A stretch of 64,000 bases of DNA from Collimonas pratensis (GTDB lineage: Bacteria > Pseudomonadota > Gammaproteobacteria > Burkholderiales > Burkholderiaceae_D). Location of the stretch: NCBI RefSeq assembly GCF_001584185.1, contig NZ_CP013234.1, positions 3,100,001-3,164,000 on the forward strand. Direction: 5' to 3'. Below are positions 1 to 10,800 of the stretch, in pieces. The notes beneath the pieces were generated by a model. That model had not been told where the DNA came from and did not search any database. It worked only from the letters and a program-made list of their open reading frames with translations. Within the stretch, counting starts at the first letter, position 1. Each line of letters starts with the position of its first letter. The position numbers and the translations under genes are program-made.

Positions 1-84
1 TGAAAATATTACATTAGTTGCAACAGATGCACCGCCACCTGCCATTGCACCAACCGCAGCCCCCAAAAATATTTTCCCGCCATA
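1..84 (-). other. Glycine/alanine-rich coding fragment fused to the IS remnant
   Basis: The transposase frame stays open to the left edge of the window but now reads a hydrophobic Gly/Ala-rich stretch (GAAVGAMAGGGASVATNV). Such stretches occur near the C-terminal regions of polymorphic toxins and in membrane-active segments. It may belong to another gene joined to the IS by a deletion. No function is assigned because the gene continues outside the window. Confidence 0.25.
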
Positions 85-652
85 AAGACCCGACGCAGCA
101 TCTGCCCCGATGTGGCCCTTCATGCGAAAGTGCCAGTCATTGCCTTTCTTCGACTGATGCATTTCCGGATCGCGTGCCTTGTCACGGTTCTTCGTCGATG
201 GTGGCGCAACAATCAGCGTGGCGTCAACGATTGTGCCTTCGCACATCAGCAAGCCTTTGGCGGCAAGATGGGCATTGATCGTGTCGAATATCTTGCGTGT
301 CAGGTCGTGGGTTTCCAGCAGTCGGCGAAATTTCAGCAGCGTCGTCGCATCCGGCGCCGATTCGCGGTTAAGATCGATTTCGACAAAACCGCGGATGGCC
401 TGACTGTCGTAGATCGCATCTTCAATACCTTCATCGGACAGGCCGAAACACTGCTGCGCTACGTACATCCGCAACATCCGCGCCAGCCCAATCGGCGGTC
501 GGCCGGCGCCTTCAGCTTTTGGATAAAACGGCGCAATTTCCTTCCACAGCGCCACCCAAGGCGTCGCCGCATCAATCTCTGCCAGGAAAGCGGTCGCGCC
601 GTGTCAACTTCTTCTTCGCCGCATATTCAAGATCCGAAAAACTCTTTTGCAT
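85..652 (-). pseudogene. IS5-family transposase, truncated and frameshifted
   Basis: Read on the minus strand from the ATG at 652, the protein begins MQKSFSDLEYAAKKK, the usual start of an IS5-family DDE transposase. The frame breaks after RRDRF, where an extra C lies in the CTTTCC stretch near 586. In the next frame similarity runs on through GRPPIGLARMLRMYVAQQ, FVEIDL, PDATTLLKFRRLLE and GTIVDATIV to MKGHIGADAASG. Past about 85 the translation stops resembling a transposase and becomes glycine/alanine-rich. The catalytic C-terminal half is therefore missing. Terminal inverted repeats could not be defined. This is a dead IS remnant. Confidence 0.8.
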
Positions 653-880
653 GATCACCCTGCACGTTGTCGATTTGAAGCAATTCTCGCAGCTATTGCC
701 CTTATTGAAAATCTGGTGCCATCGAATAAATCAGCGTCTCCTTAGTATGAGGCCAATTCACGTAGCTCTATTGTGTTTGCTATGTATCTGTTTGCCCAAA
801 AGCCTGTTGTCTGATTAGAAATCTGTGAAATATTTTTAGATTTTCAAAATTTCTTAAAAAACAATTTGCCAATGTAAATC

Positions 881-2296
881 TTACGATGTTTCTTGCAAAA
901 CATTTTGTAATTCTTTTCGAAGATCGATAGAAATTTTTCGCTTGTTTTTTTCATATAACATCTTATGAGCCAAATTTTTCGCTTCTTTAATTTCCCCTAA
1001 TTTATTGTAAGTTTTGGCCTTTGCGACAAGTGCATCGACATTGAATGGGTCGACAAATAATATTTGATTTAAATTTTCCATACATTCATCATATTTTTTA
1101 TTCATTTCCGCAATTTGATAAGAAAGCCACAACACAGAAATATTTAAAGGAGCTTTTTCTTTCGCGATATCAAGATATCTCATCGTGTAAAATTGCTTCT
1201 CTGTTTCTGTTGAACGCAAACTCAATTTAGCTATAAGTAGATCATAATTAACAAAATCTTCAAGTGGTTTTATTTCATCTCGAAGTTTTTTGCTTAGCAA
1301 TCCTTTTATAGGATCTCCAGTATAAAAAAGAAGACTTGCAAGATTGAGTTTTAAATTTACGTCGAAATTTCTCTTTTGTTCGAGCTCTGAAAGCATATTC
1401 AAATAAGGAATAGACAATTTTTGATCAAAATGAATCGCTTCAAGAGAGTGATTGATAAAAGCCTTTTTAACTAACCACATTTCGGGATACTCACGCATCT
1501 TTCTACTTAAAAACATACTTGAAGCAGGAAATCCTAATTCTGCGGCTAATATGTCAGCCTCATTCAAAATCGAATTTTGATCTGCATCACCGTTTGATCC
1601 CATATGTTTTAAAATTTTTCGTGCTTCAGCAAATTGGTTTTGCGGTATTGCAATGGCAATTTCAAATTGCTCAATTGTATATTTCGATAATGATTTATTT
1701 ATCTTTGCCATCTGCAAAATATTAGTGACATCTTTATATCTCCCCATTTTCAGATTATAAGTGGCTTCATAGTACGGCAAGATCCAAATAGGTATATGTG
1801 AGTCATCGGAAAAACTCGACTTTAATTTTTCCAGCACTTGGCCTAAAGAAGTGATATTTCCAGTAAAAAGCGATTGTTCAAGTAAGCCGACAAATCCAAA
1901 TACTTCTCCACCCTGAGTATTTACAAGTTCATCAAACAGTAAATTTGAATCTCGAGTTTTCCCGCGCAATAACATTAGATAGGCTTGCGCAAATTTATTT
2001 GACACGTCCGAGGAATTTTTCATTTCTTCTGGAAGAGCGGCTTCTGTTTCCAGTATTGCCTCGCAATATACAATGAGTAACCTAGGGTCACTATCGAGAC
2101 TCCACTTATACCTTTGCAAGTCATGAGTTATTTCATCAAAACGCAATGCTCTTTTCTTTAGAAAAATGTTTTCGCTAAAACTCAATGGAATTTGCTGTGC
2201 TTTTGGCGTGGCAAAAGTATTGTCTACAGTAAAAATCGTTAACAAATAGAATAAAAATATTAATGATTTTTTAAGTAAAAATATTTTCGAAATCAT
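881..2296 (-). CDS. Exported TPR-like protein, unknown function
   Basis: This 471-residue protein is not recognised as a named family. The chosen ATG at 2296 lies 4 bp past the stop of the RHS gene, which suggests translational coupling; a longer reading would overlap the RHS C-terminus. The N-terminus (MISKIFLLKKSLIFLFYLL, then a cut near TFATPKA) is a Sec-type signal or anchor. The body is all-helical in character. Its last 90 residues look like tetratricopeptide repeats (for example the segments around LNQILFVDPFNVDALVAKA and YNKLGEIKEAK). The gene is strikingly A+T-rich next to the RHS core, which points to separate acquisition. As the last gene behind an RHS tip it could be an immunity, chaperone or accessory protein, but an immunity role is not shown. 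Confidence 0.7.
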   Translation of the reverse strand: MISKIFLLKKSLIFLFYLLTIFTVDNTFATPKAQQIPLSFSENIFLKKRALRFDEITHDLQRYKWSLDSDPRLLIVYCEAILETEAALPEEMKNSSDVSNKFAQAYLMLLRGKTRDSNLLFDELVNTQGGEVFGFVGLLEQSLFTGNITSLGQVLEKLKSSFSDDSHIPIWILPYYEATYNLKMGRYKDVTNILQMAKINKSLSKYTIEQFEIAIAIPQNQFAEARKILKHMGSNGDADQNSILNEADILAAELGFPASSMFLSRKMREYPEMWLVKKAFINHSLEAIHFDQKLSIPYLNMLSELEQKRNFDVNLKLNLASLLFYTGDPIKGLLSKKLRDEIKPLEDFVNYDLLIAKLSLRSTETEKQFYTMRYLDIAKEKAPLNISVLWLSYQIAEMNKKYDECMENLNQILFVDPFNVDALVAKAKTYNKLGEIKEAKNLAHKMLYEKNKRKISIDLRKELQNVLQETS

Positions 2297-2300
2297 AATT

Positions 2301-5300
2301 TCATTTATTAAAAAATTTAAATGGTGCAGGAATATATTTAAAATTAGGTGTTTTAGGGCGGCAAATGCGTTTCCCACTTTGATTCTCTTTTGTACACATA
2401 TGTGGATCTGGATCGCACTCTAATTCTGGAGGTTTAGAAATAATCACATCGCCTGGACAAGTCTCTATCCATTGGTGACATAAAGCCAACGCCGGGTTTG
2501 CCTGCGCCTCTGATTGCACGACTTCATTCCCATTTCCAGCTGCCTCATGTATGTCAGCTTTAAATCCGCTTGAATCACTTTCCACCATTTGTTGACCGTA
2601 GGGATCCACTTCACTTAATGGATTCCCATTGACATAGCTGAAACCATTGGTTTGTCCGGATGCCCATCCAATCGGATCTTGCGAAATAAACCGGCCCATT
2701 GCCGGCGAGTAGTACCGTGCCCGGTAATAGTACAGTCCTGTTGCATCGTTCTCCCGACCAGTGTACTGCTGGCTATTATCATTAGTCCCTACCTGGATCG
2801 TATTGCCATAGGCATCGTAGCTGTAGCTGCTCACCGTCGCCTGCGTCGCATCAGTCGCCATAATGATGCTACCCAAAGCATCCGTCAGCATCGTCTGGTT
2901 GCCCGCATTGGTCTGCCGTACCAGCACATTATCAACGCCAGGTCCTGTCACCAGATTCGCCGTCACACCTGCGCCGCTGCCGGTGCCGCTCTTCTCCTGC
3001 ACAAAGTTGATCCCGTCATACAGATAGCCGGTCGAAGTCGTGCCAATCGTCTTGCCGACCCGACGTCCCATCGCATCGTACTGGAAGCTGGCCATGTTGC
3101 TGCCAGCGATGCTTTGCAGCTGGTTTCTCTCATCCCAGATGTAGGTATTGGTGCCGTCGCTGGTCAAATTGCCATTGGCATCGTAGGTCAACGTCTGCGT
3201 ACCAAACGTAGTCAATTGATTCGCTGCATTAAAACTGGTCGTACTCACCGCTGCACCCGGATTGATTTGCGCCAGCGATCCGCCAACGCCGGTACGGCGC
3301 CCCACTGTGTCGTAGGTATAGCTTAGATCTCCAATGGCTGAACCATCCGCCTTGGCATAAGCGATTCCAGTAATCTGGTTGCCATTGTCATAGCTGTAGC
3401 TGGCATGGATACCATTGGGATAGACGCGTTGCGTCAGGCGGTTGGCATTGTCGTAGGTATAACCTGTGGTTTGCGCCACATTGCCATTGCTGCTGCCGGC
3501 TGCCTGCTGGATTTGCGTCAAACGGTTGACCACGTCGTAGCTATAACTAATCGTCGGCTGGCCGGCGACCGTCAACGTCAAACGGCGTCCTGCCGCATCA
3601 AACGTACGGGTGACCGTACCTTGCGGCGTGGTTTCGCTCAATGTTCTGTCCAGCAGATCATAATTGCGCGTGATCGTGCCGGAAACAGAATCTACGATCT
3701 GCGTCAGGCGATTGCCATTGTCCCATGTGAATGTAGTATTGCTGGCGCTGCTCGTGCCGCCGGCATTGGCGCCGTAGCTGATACTAGTGAGCCGTCCCAA
3801 TGCATCGTAGGTACGATTGGTGATTTGTCCCTTGTTATCGACGCTCTGGCTCACCTTGCCGCCAGGCTCGTACGATGCCGTCGCCTTGTGCGCCAGCGCA
3901 TCGGTCATGCTGCTCATCCGGTCCCGGCTGTCATAGGTGAATCCGGTGGCATTGTTGTTCTCGTCGATCTGGCTCAATACATTGCCATTAGCGTCATAGC
4001 CTATCTGGGCGACACCACCTTTGGCATTGGTGATCGCCGTAGCACGATCCAAATTGTCATAGGCAACATAGGTACGGTTGTTCAGCATGTCCGTCACGCT
4101 GGTCGGGCGACCAACGATATCGGTATAAGAACTCACCGTGCGTCCCAAGGCGTCGGTCACCGCTTGCAAATCGGCGCCCGCGTAAGCAAAGCTGGTGGCG
4201 TGGCCGAGTGCATCGGTGATGCTGGTGCGCCGCCCTTTGCTGTCATACGTCATCACCACCGCATGCCCCAGGGCGTCGGTCGCCTGAGTCAAATTCCCCA
4301 GATTGTTATAGGTCAGCGTCACACTATTACCGTTCGGATCAGTAATACTGGTGGGCAGGCTGTAGGTCAGATCATAGGCGACATTGGTAGTAACCGCATT
4401 GCTGGTACCAGCCAATTGCGTAATCTGCGTCTTGTTGCCCAGGCGATCGTACTGATACGCCGTCACGCGGCCCATGGCGTCGGTCGTGCTGTCGAGCAGA
4501 TGTGTGGTGCTGTTCCAGTTATTGCTCGCCGTTTGTTGCAGTGTCGTACCAAACGCGCTGATGACGCTGGTCGGCGCTCCATTCGTGTCGAAGCTATATC
4601 GCGTTACCGTACCGCGTTCATCAGTGGCGTCGGTTTGTAGCACCGTGTCAAAACCGGCAGTACTGGTTCCTGTGCCCGTTTGTGACGATTGCAATACATA
4701 ACCGAACTGGAAGAAACGCCCGTCCGCATATGTCTGCTTGCTCAACCGCCCATTGCTGTCAAAGACGTTGCTGGTCTTGACGTTGCCATTCTTGTCCGTC
4801 ACCGTCAGCATGTTGGTGCTGGACTTGACACCGCCCACGGAATGCGCAGGATCAAGTGTCTGCGTACCGTAGGTATATTGGGTCGTCTTGCCCATCGGAT
4901 CGGTCACCGTCATCAAACGTCCGCTGGCATCGTAGGCATAACCCACCGTGCGCGCCAGATCATCCTGGATTTGCGTAATTCGATTGCTTCCGTCATAGGT
5001 TAGATACACATTCCGACCGCTTGGCGATATGATCTGGGTCAGATTTGCATTCGTGCGCACCAGCTGCGTCAAATTGCCGAACCGGTCCTTCATACCCAGC
5101 ATGGCGCCCTGCCGTGCTGTACCACTGCCATCGCCAACACCCGGAAAGTAATAAACATCACCGGTCTTCAGCGTCACGCTCCAATCAGCACCAGGATAGG
5201 TCGTATCCCATTTCACAATGGCGCCGTAATATGCCGTGGTCGGATCCGAAGTACTCTGAAACACGGCATTGGTATAGCCGGTGCCGCCTGAGACACGTAC

Positions 5301-7895
5301 GAAATTAATCTGGCCGCCATCCGGCTTGATCAGTGATGCATACGGCAGGATCTGGTCTTTACTGGTGTCGTAGCCACCGGTCAGAAACATGTCGTAGGAC
5401 AGGTTCGTACCAATACCAAAAGCGCGGCTGGCATCGTCTGCCTGGCGGTAGCTGCGGCTGACCCGGATCGGCACGATATCGGAGATCGTCAGATCGGTTT
5501 CCTGGTTAATGAAGAGTCCAGAATAGGTGTCCACTGGATCGGCGGTCTTGCAGCCGCAATCTTTGGGTCCGGTAGTAGGTGCATTGGTCGACGGCGCCAT
5601 CGTCGTAATCATCGCCCCCGTAAATTCATAAATACGCACATTCGCATCCGGCATCACCTGCTTGCCGTCAGCAGTCACTGTTCCCTGACCATATTCGAAC
5701 CAGCCACGCTTGGCAGCGTCATAATCCCAGAACGTCATGCGTGTGCCAGGTTTGGCGTGCGGATAGTTCGGATAGACAATTTGCGCGCCCTTGGCACTTG
5801 CGGCGTTAATACCTTCCAGATGCGAGCCGCCTGGCTGCACCGTAAAATACACCGGAACATTAATATGCGGCAGCGGAAACGGCGGCTGGTTGACCGGCAC
5901 TGCAGTCATACTGATTTCAGTCACAATCTTGCCGTTGGCATCGCGAATGACCATGCCTGCAGGAATGCGCAGCTCCAGCCCTGGAATCTGCGGATTGCTC
6001 AATACAGTATCGCTTTCTGTCGGCGAGGCGATCTTCACCGTTTGCGGGTTCAGTCGCGACATCCAGATCACGAACGGCAGCAAGTTGGGCTTGCCGGCTT
6101 CTACATTAAAGCCATATTCATAACGGCCGTAATGATGCTCGCCAATAGTGGCGCTCTCGCCGTTGATGACCAGGGTCTGGCGGCCAGATGGTACTGGTGA
6201 GAGCGTAAATTCCCCATTCTCGTCAGTCTTCACCTGCTGATCGCCCATCGACAGCGTGGCATTGACCAGCGGCACGCCATTCAAGCGCAACACTTGGCCG
6301 GATACCGAGGTCACTCCCGTCGCTAACGGCTCCACGTTCGGGATGCGCTTCATGGCAACGTCGGCCGGCGTCAGTGACATCAGTTCCGGATAGCCGTACA
6401 GTACACGGCGCAGCGCCAGATTCTTCGGCAAATGCTGCAAGGAGACATTACGGTCGCCACGGCGCCATTGGCCGTAATGATCCCCTACCCCAGGCACCCA
6501 CAATTCCCCGTCTTCTGCCGTCTCTATCGAGGTGACCATCTGGTTGGTGGGTGCCTTAGGCGCCGGTACCGGCGCCGCATCTTTGCTGGCAGGACCAGTG
6601 GTGTTGCCAGATACCGTCTTGCCACTACCTGAGGCTAAGGCGCCTTGCGCCAGAGTCGCCTGAGCGATCGCGGTAGCCGTCCTTGCCGTATTCAATGCCA
6701 CCGTCTTGAAGCCAACCGCCGTCAGCGGCAATGGCTGCCCAAATTGGTCCGTGGCGCCTTGTACGAACAAGGTATAAGAACTGGCAGGCAGCAATTCTTG
6801 CGTGGGGGTTGCAAACAGCAGAACACCGTTATCTACCGCAACCGGCAGTACGCCCACCGCGCCATTCGGTCCCATCAGCGTGACTGTCGCGTTGTTAAAT
6901 GAACCAATCGCCATCTTCTGAGAGAAACGCAGCACCAGCCGTTGCGCCACCGGCACATTGGTGGCGCCACTTGACGGTAATTGACCAAGTACGCCTGGCG
7001 CCGCACTACGGGCCAAGCCGTTGGCCAGCTGCTGGACGGCATCCATCGGCAGGGTCGAGAATTGGCCGCTATCGGACGAATACACATCGGCTGTCGCCTG
7101 CGCTTGTCCACTTGCGGTGCTGCCAGACCAGATCAGCACGCGATTGTCTGGCAACAGCAACGTCGTTGGTGCGATACGATCGCTGCCCAGCTTGGCTGTG
7201 AGGCGTTCTATCCTGCGCGAAACCGGGTCGTAGATATCCACGTCACGAATCGGATTGCCACTGGCATCAACACCGCCTGCCAGCAATACCCGACCATCCA
7301 TCAATACAGTCGCGCTATGGGCGCTGCGGCCGGCCAGTCCCAGGCTGCCCAGATCCGTGAAGGCGCCTGTCGCAGGATCGAACAGTTCGGCATCCGCCAA
7401 TACCCCGCCATGGGCGTCCACACCACCCAGCACCAGCACTTTGCCATCCGGAAGCAGCGTGGCGCTGTGACGGCTTCGCGACAGGTGCAACGTGGAAGGC
7501 AATGCCGTACGTTGACCATCTGCGCCAATGCGCCAGGCCTGGTTCCCCGCCACGCCAGCGCTGGCGCCGCCGATAACAAGCCATTGACCGTCCGCCAACT
7601 GCGTCGCGCTTTGGCCGACTAGCAGCGCCGGCTGCGCCACCAGCAACCGCGACAGCGCATCGACACTGGAACTGCTGGCAGCAACGACAGGCAATGCCGT
7701 TGTCGCCAAGGTCATCGGCGCCGCACCGGCGAAGGCCATGGCCAGCAGCAGTGCCCCGGCAAGCCGCCTGGAACGATGCGTCAGTTTCTCAGGTTTCAGG
7801 GTCGAACATAGCGAATTCTTCATCGGGCGGGCAGTATCCATCATGGTGTTTGAGCGAAGGGCAAGGTGTTTGTAATAAGGGAGGTCATGTGTCAT
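2301..7895 (-). CDS. Giant exported Kelch/RHS repeat protein with variable tip
   Basis: This 1864-residue protein begins with an ATG that overlaps the previous stop (ATGA). A hydrophobic export signal lies near residues 45-68 ([18 protein letters not shown]). About four Kelch-like repeats follow at 95-270 ([26 protein letters not shown]), then an Ig-like Big_5-type segment near 305-390 and a carboxypeptidase-regulatory-like fold near 535-600. The RHS entry region ([10 protein letters not shown]) is near 800 and long YD repeats run from about 900 to 1640. The RHS core ([19 protein letters not shown], then [10 protein letters not shown]) ends at DPYG near 1767. The last 96 residues form a variable tip with five cysteines and no recognised toxin domain. 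RHS shells usually enclose a C-terminal effector; that is family knowledge. A later start (MKNSLCS, residue 25) is possible. Confidence 0.9.
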   Translation of the reverse strand: MTHDLPYYKHLALRSNTMMDTARPMKNSLCSTLKPEKLTHRSRRLAGALLLAMAFAGAAPMTLATTALPVVAASSSSVDALSRLLVAQPALLVGQSATQLADGQWLVIGGASAGVAGNQAWRIGADGQRTALPSTLHLSRSRHSATLLPDGKVLVLGGVDAHGGVLADAELFDPATGAFTDLGSLGLAGRSAHSATVLMDGRVLLAGGVDASGNPIRDVDIYDPVSRRIERLTAKLGSDRIAPTTLLLPDNRVLIWSGSTASGQAQATADVYSSDSGQFSTLPMDAVQQLANGLARSAAPGVLGQLPSSGATNVPVAQRLVLRFSQKMAIGSFNNATVTLMGPNGAVGVLPVAVDNGVLLFATPTQELLPASSYTLFVQGATDQFGQPLPLTAVGFKTVALNTARTATAIAQATLAQGALASGSGKTVSGNTTGPASKDAAPVPAPKAPTNQMVTSIETAEDGELWVPGVGDHYGQWRRGDRNVSLQHLPKNLALRRVLYGYPELMSLTPADVAMKRIPNVEPLATGVTSVSGQVLRLNGVPLVNATLSMGDQQVKTDENGEFTLSPVPSGRQTLVINGESATIGEHHYGRYEYGFNVEAGKPNLLPFVIWMSRLNPQTVKIASPTESDTVLSNPQIPGLELRIPAGMVIRDANGKIVTEISMTAVPVNQPPFPLPHINVPVYFTVQPGGSHLEGINAASAKGAQIVYPNYPHAKPGTRMTFWDYDAAKRGWFEYGQGTVTADGKQVMPDANVRIYEFTGAMITTMAPSTNAPTTGPKDCGCKTADPVDTYSGLFINQETDLTISDIVPIRVSRSYRQADDASRAFGIGTNLSYDMFLTGGYDTSKDQILPYASLIKPDGGQINFVRVSGGTGYTNAVFQSTSDPTTAYYGAIVKWDTTYPGADWSVTLKTGDVYYFPGVGDGSGTARQGAMLGMKDRFGNLTQLVRTNANLTQIISPSGRNVYLTYDGSNRITQIQDDLARTVGYAYDASGRLMTVTDPMGKTTQYTYGTQTLDPAHSVGGVKSSTNMLTVTDKNGNVKTSNVFDSNGRLSKQTYADGRFFQFGYVLQSSQTGTGTSTAGFDTVLQTDATDERGTVTRYSFDTNGAPTSVISAFGTTLQQTASNNWNSTTHLLDSTTDAMGRVTAYQYDRLGNKTQITQLAGTSNAVTTNVAYDLTYSLPTSITDPNGNSVTLTYNNLGNLTQATDALGHAVVMTYDSKGRRTSITDALGHATSFAYAGADLQAVTDALGRTVSSYTDIVGRPTSVTDMLNNRTYVAYDNLDRATAITNAKGGVAQIGYDANGNVLSQIDENNNATGFTYDSRDRMSSMTDALAHKATASYEPGGKVSQSVDNKGQITNRTYDALGRLTSISYGANAGGTSSASNTTFTWDNGNRLTQIVDSVSGTITRNYDLLDRTLSETTPQGTVTRTFDAAGRRLTLTVAGQPTISYSYDVVNRLTQIQQAAGSSNGNVAQTTGYTYDNANRLTQRVYPNGIHASYSYDNGNQITGIAYAKADGSAIGDLSYTYDTVGRRTGVGGSLAQINPGAAVSTTSFNAANQLTTFGTQTLTYDANGNLTSDGTNTYIWDERNQLQSIAGSNMASFQYDAMGRRVGKTIGTTSTGYLYDGINFVQEKSGTGSGAGVTANLVTGPGVDNVLVRQTNAGNQTMLTDALGSIIMATDATQATVSSYSYDAYGNTIQVGTNDNSQQYTGRENDATGLYYYRARYYSPAMGRFISQDPIGWASGQTNGFSYVNGNPLSEVDPYGQQMVESDSSGFKADIHEAAGNGNEVVQSEAQANPALALCHQWIETCPGDVIISKPPELECDPDPHMCTKENQSGKRICRPKTPNFKYIPAPFKFFNK
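2304..2591 (-). other. Variable Cys-rich C-terminal tip of the RHS protein
   Basis: This segment encodes the 96 residues after the conserved DPYG motif that ends RHS cores. It is more A+T-rich than the core and carries five cysteines, in the contexts LCHQ, ETCPG, LECD, HMCT and RICR, and ends in a basic/aromatic tail (FKFFNK). In polymorphic toxins this position holds the swappable effector domain. No catalytic motif was recognised, so it may be a novel tip, a truncated one or a binding domain. Confidence 0.5.
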
Positions 7896-10800
7896 GGGGT
7901 CAACCCGAATTGTTTGATCGAAAGCGCGCCACTGAAAGCGGTGCCGGCACTACTCGGATTAATGAGCACGGTATAGGTACCGGTCGAGGGCAAGCCGGTA
8001 CTGCCCGACGATACCTCTGGTACATTCCAGTTGGACGCTCCCGCGGCACTCACCGAACTACCAACCGTTGCCCCGTTAGGACCAATGACCGAGACAGTGA
8101 CTGGCGAATTTGCTGGCCTGGTCGTAACACCTGACAACGCCATCTTCAGGTACTGACCTGCCGTGCCGCGGAAGGAATACGATCCGCTTTGCCCCGCCAC
8201 CTGATTGATTGCCAACGGCGTCCCATCGACAGTGAGTGCTCCGGTTGCCGGCGGCAGCAATTGCAACGTTACCTGACCAATTCCACCAGCGTAAGGAACT
8301 ATGAACACAGTATATGTACCGGTCTGCGATAAATTATGGAGTTGCAAAACTCCTGTTGGAAAATTGACCGCATCCAAAATTTGGTTGGACACTTGCGAAC
8401 CGTCTGGCGCGTAAACATTTAAGTACGACCAAGTGCCGCTGAAGGTGGTTCCGGTCCACGCCAGGCTATAGTTATCTCCGGCATTAGCATTGAATGTGTA
8501 ATGACCATTCTGGCCCGCACGCGCTGTTGCAAAGGTCGTTGCCGCCGCGTTCGCCGTCAGCACTCCAGTCACTTCGCTCGACAACGTCAACGTTGCCTGA
8601 ACCGCAGTAGTTGCACTACCCGGCACCAATACAATCGTGTACACACCGGTAGCGTTCAACTGTGGCAGTACGCAGCCGTTGGCAGCGCTGAAACCACTGC
8701 AGGTGACCAGAGTACTGCCATTCGGCGCGATCACTGTCCAACTTTCAGAACCACCTGCCGGAGTAAAAGTAACACCCGACACACCCAATCCGAGGCGTTG
8801 ACCAATAGTGCCGTTAAACGTGTACTTGCCGGTGGCGCCAGCCACCTGATTGATCGCCAGCGGCACGCTATCGACCGCCAACGTTCCGGTTGTTGGCGAC
8901 AGCAACTGTAGTGCTACCTGCCCATTTCCACCTGCATAAGGAACAACAGACACACTATATGTGCCGGTCTGCGAAAGATTTTTGAGTTGTAAAATCCCTG
9001 CTGGAAAATTGACCGCGCCAAAATATTGAGAGGCAACTTGAGTACCATCTGGTGCGTAGATATATAGGTACGACCAGATACCATTGAAGGTGGCTCCGGT
9101 CCACGCCAGGCTATAGTTATCTCCGGCATTAGCATTGAATGTGTAACGACCATTCTGGCCCGCACGCGCTGTTGCAAAGGTCGTTGCCGCCGCGTTCGCC
9201 GTCAGCACTCCAGTCACTTCGCTCGACAACGTCAACGTTGCCTGAACCGCAGTAGTTGCACTACCCGGCACCAATACAATCGTGTACACACCGGTAGCGT
9301 TCAACTGTGGCAGTACGCAGCCGTTGGCAGCGCTGAAACCACTGCAGGTGACCAGAGTACTGCCATTCGGCGCGATCACTGTCCAACTTTCAGAACCACC
9401 TGCCGGAGTAAAAGTAACACCCGACACACCCAATCCGAGGCGTTGACCAATAGTGCCGTTAAACGTGTACTTGCCGGTGGCGCCAGCCACCTGATTGATC
9501 GCCAGCGGCACGCTATCGACTGCCAACGTTCCGGTTGTTGGCGATAACAACTGCAGCGCTACCTGCCCGGTCTCGCCTTGATATGGGACGACAAACACCG
9601 TATAGGCGCCAGTCTGCGATATGTTGCTAAGCTGGATTTCTCCCGTCGGCGAGTTAACGCTGACATACGGATAAGAAGCGATTTGAGTGCCATCTGGTGC
9701 GTAAACATAAATATACGACAAAGATCCACCGAAAGTCGCCCCAGTCCACGCCAGACTATAGCTATCTCCCGCATTGGCGTTGAATGTGTAACGACCATTC
9801 TGGCCCGCACGCGCTGTTGCAAAGGTTGTCGCCGCAGCGTTCGCCGTCAGCACTCCAGTCACTTCGCTCGACAACGTCAACGTTGCCTGAACCGCAGTAG
9901 TTGCACTACCCGGCACCAATACAATCGTGTACACACCGGTAGCGTTCAACTGTGGCAGTACGCAGCCGTTGGCAGCGCTGAAACCACTGCAGGTGACCAG
10001 AGTACTGCCATTCGGCGCGATCACTGTCCAACTTTCAGAACCACCTGCCGGAGTAAAAGTAACACCCGACACACCCAATCCGAGGCGTTGACCAATAGTG
10101 CCGTTAAACGTGTACTTGCCGGTGGCGCCAGCCACCTGATTGATCGCCAGCGGCACGCTATCGACTGCCAACGTTCCGGTTGTTGGCGATAACAACTGCA
10201 GCGCTACCTGCCCGGTCTCGCCTTGATATGGGACGACAAACACCGTATAGGCGCCAGTCTGCGATATGTTGCTAAGCTGGATTTCTCCCGTCGGCGAGTT
10301 AACGCTGACATACGGATAAGAAGCGATTTGAGTGCCATCTGGTGCGTAAACATAAATATACGACAAAGATCCACCGAAAGTCGCCCCAGTCCACGCCAGA
10401 CTATAGCTATCTCCCGCATTGGCGTTGAATGTGTAACGACCATTCTGGCCCGCACGCGCTGTTGCAAAGGTTGTCGCCGCAGCGTTCGCCGTCAGCACTC
10501 CAGTCACTTCGCTCGACAACGTCAACGTTGCCTGAACCGCAGTAGTTGCACTACCCGGCACCAATACAATCGTGTACACACCGGTAGCGTTCAACTGTGG
10601 CAGTACGCAGCCGTTGGCAGCGCTGAAACCACTGCAGGTGACCAGAGTACTGCCATTCGGCGCGATCACTGTCCAACTTTCAGAACCACCTGCCGGAGTA
10701 AAAGTAACACCCGACACACCCAATCCGAGGCGTTGACCAATAGTGCCGTTAAACGTGTACTTGCCGGTGGCGCCAGCCACCTGATTGATCGCCAGCGGCA

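Noticed and set aside
112..654. Plus-strand 180-codon frame over the IS remnant
   Set aside because: It is antisense to the transposase-like sequence, which is the real signal.
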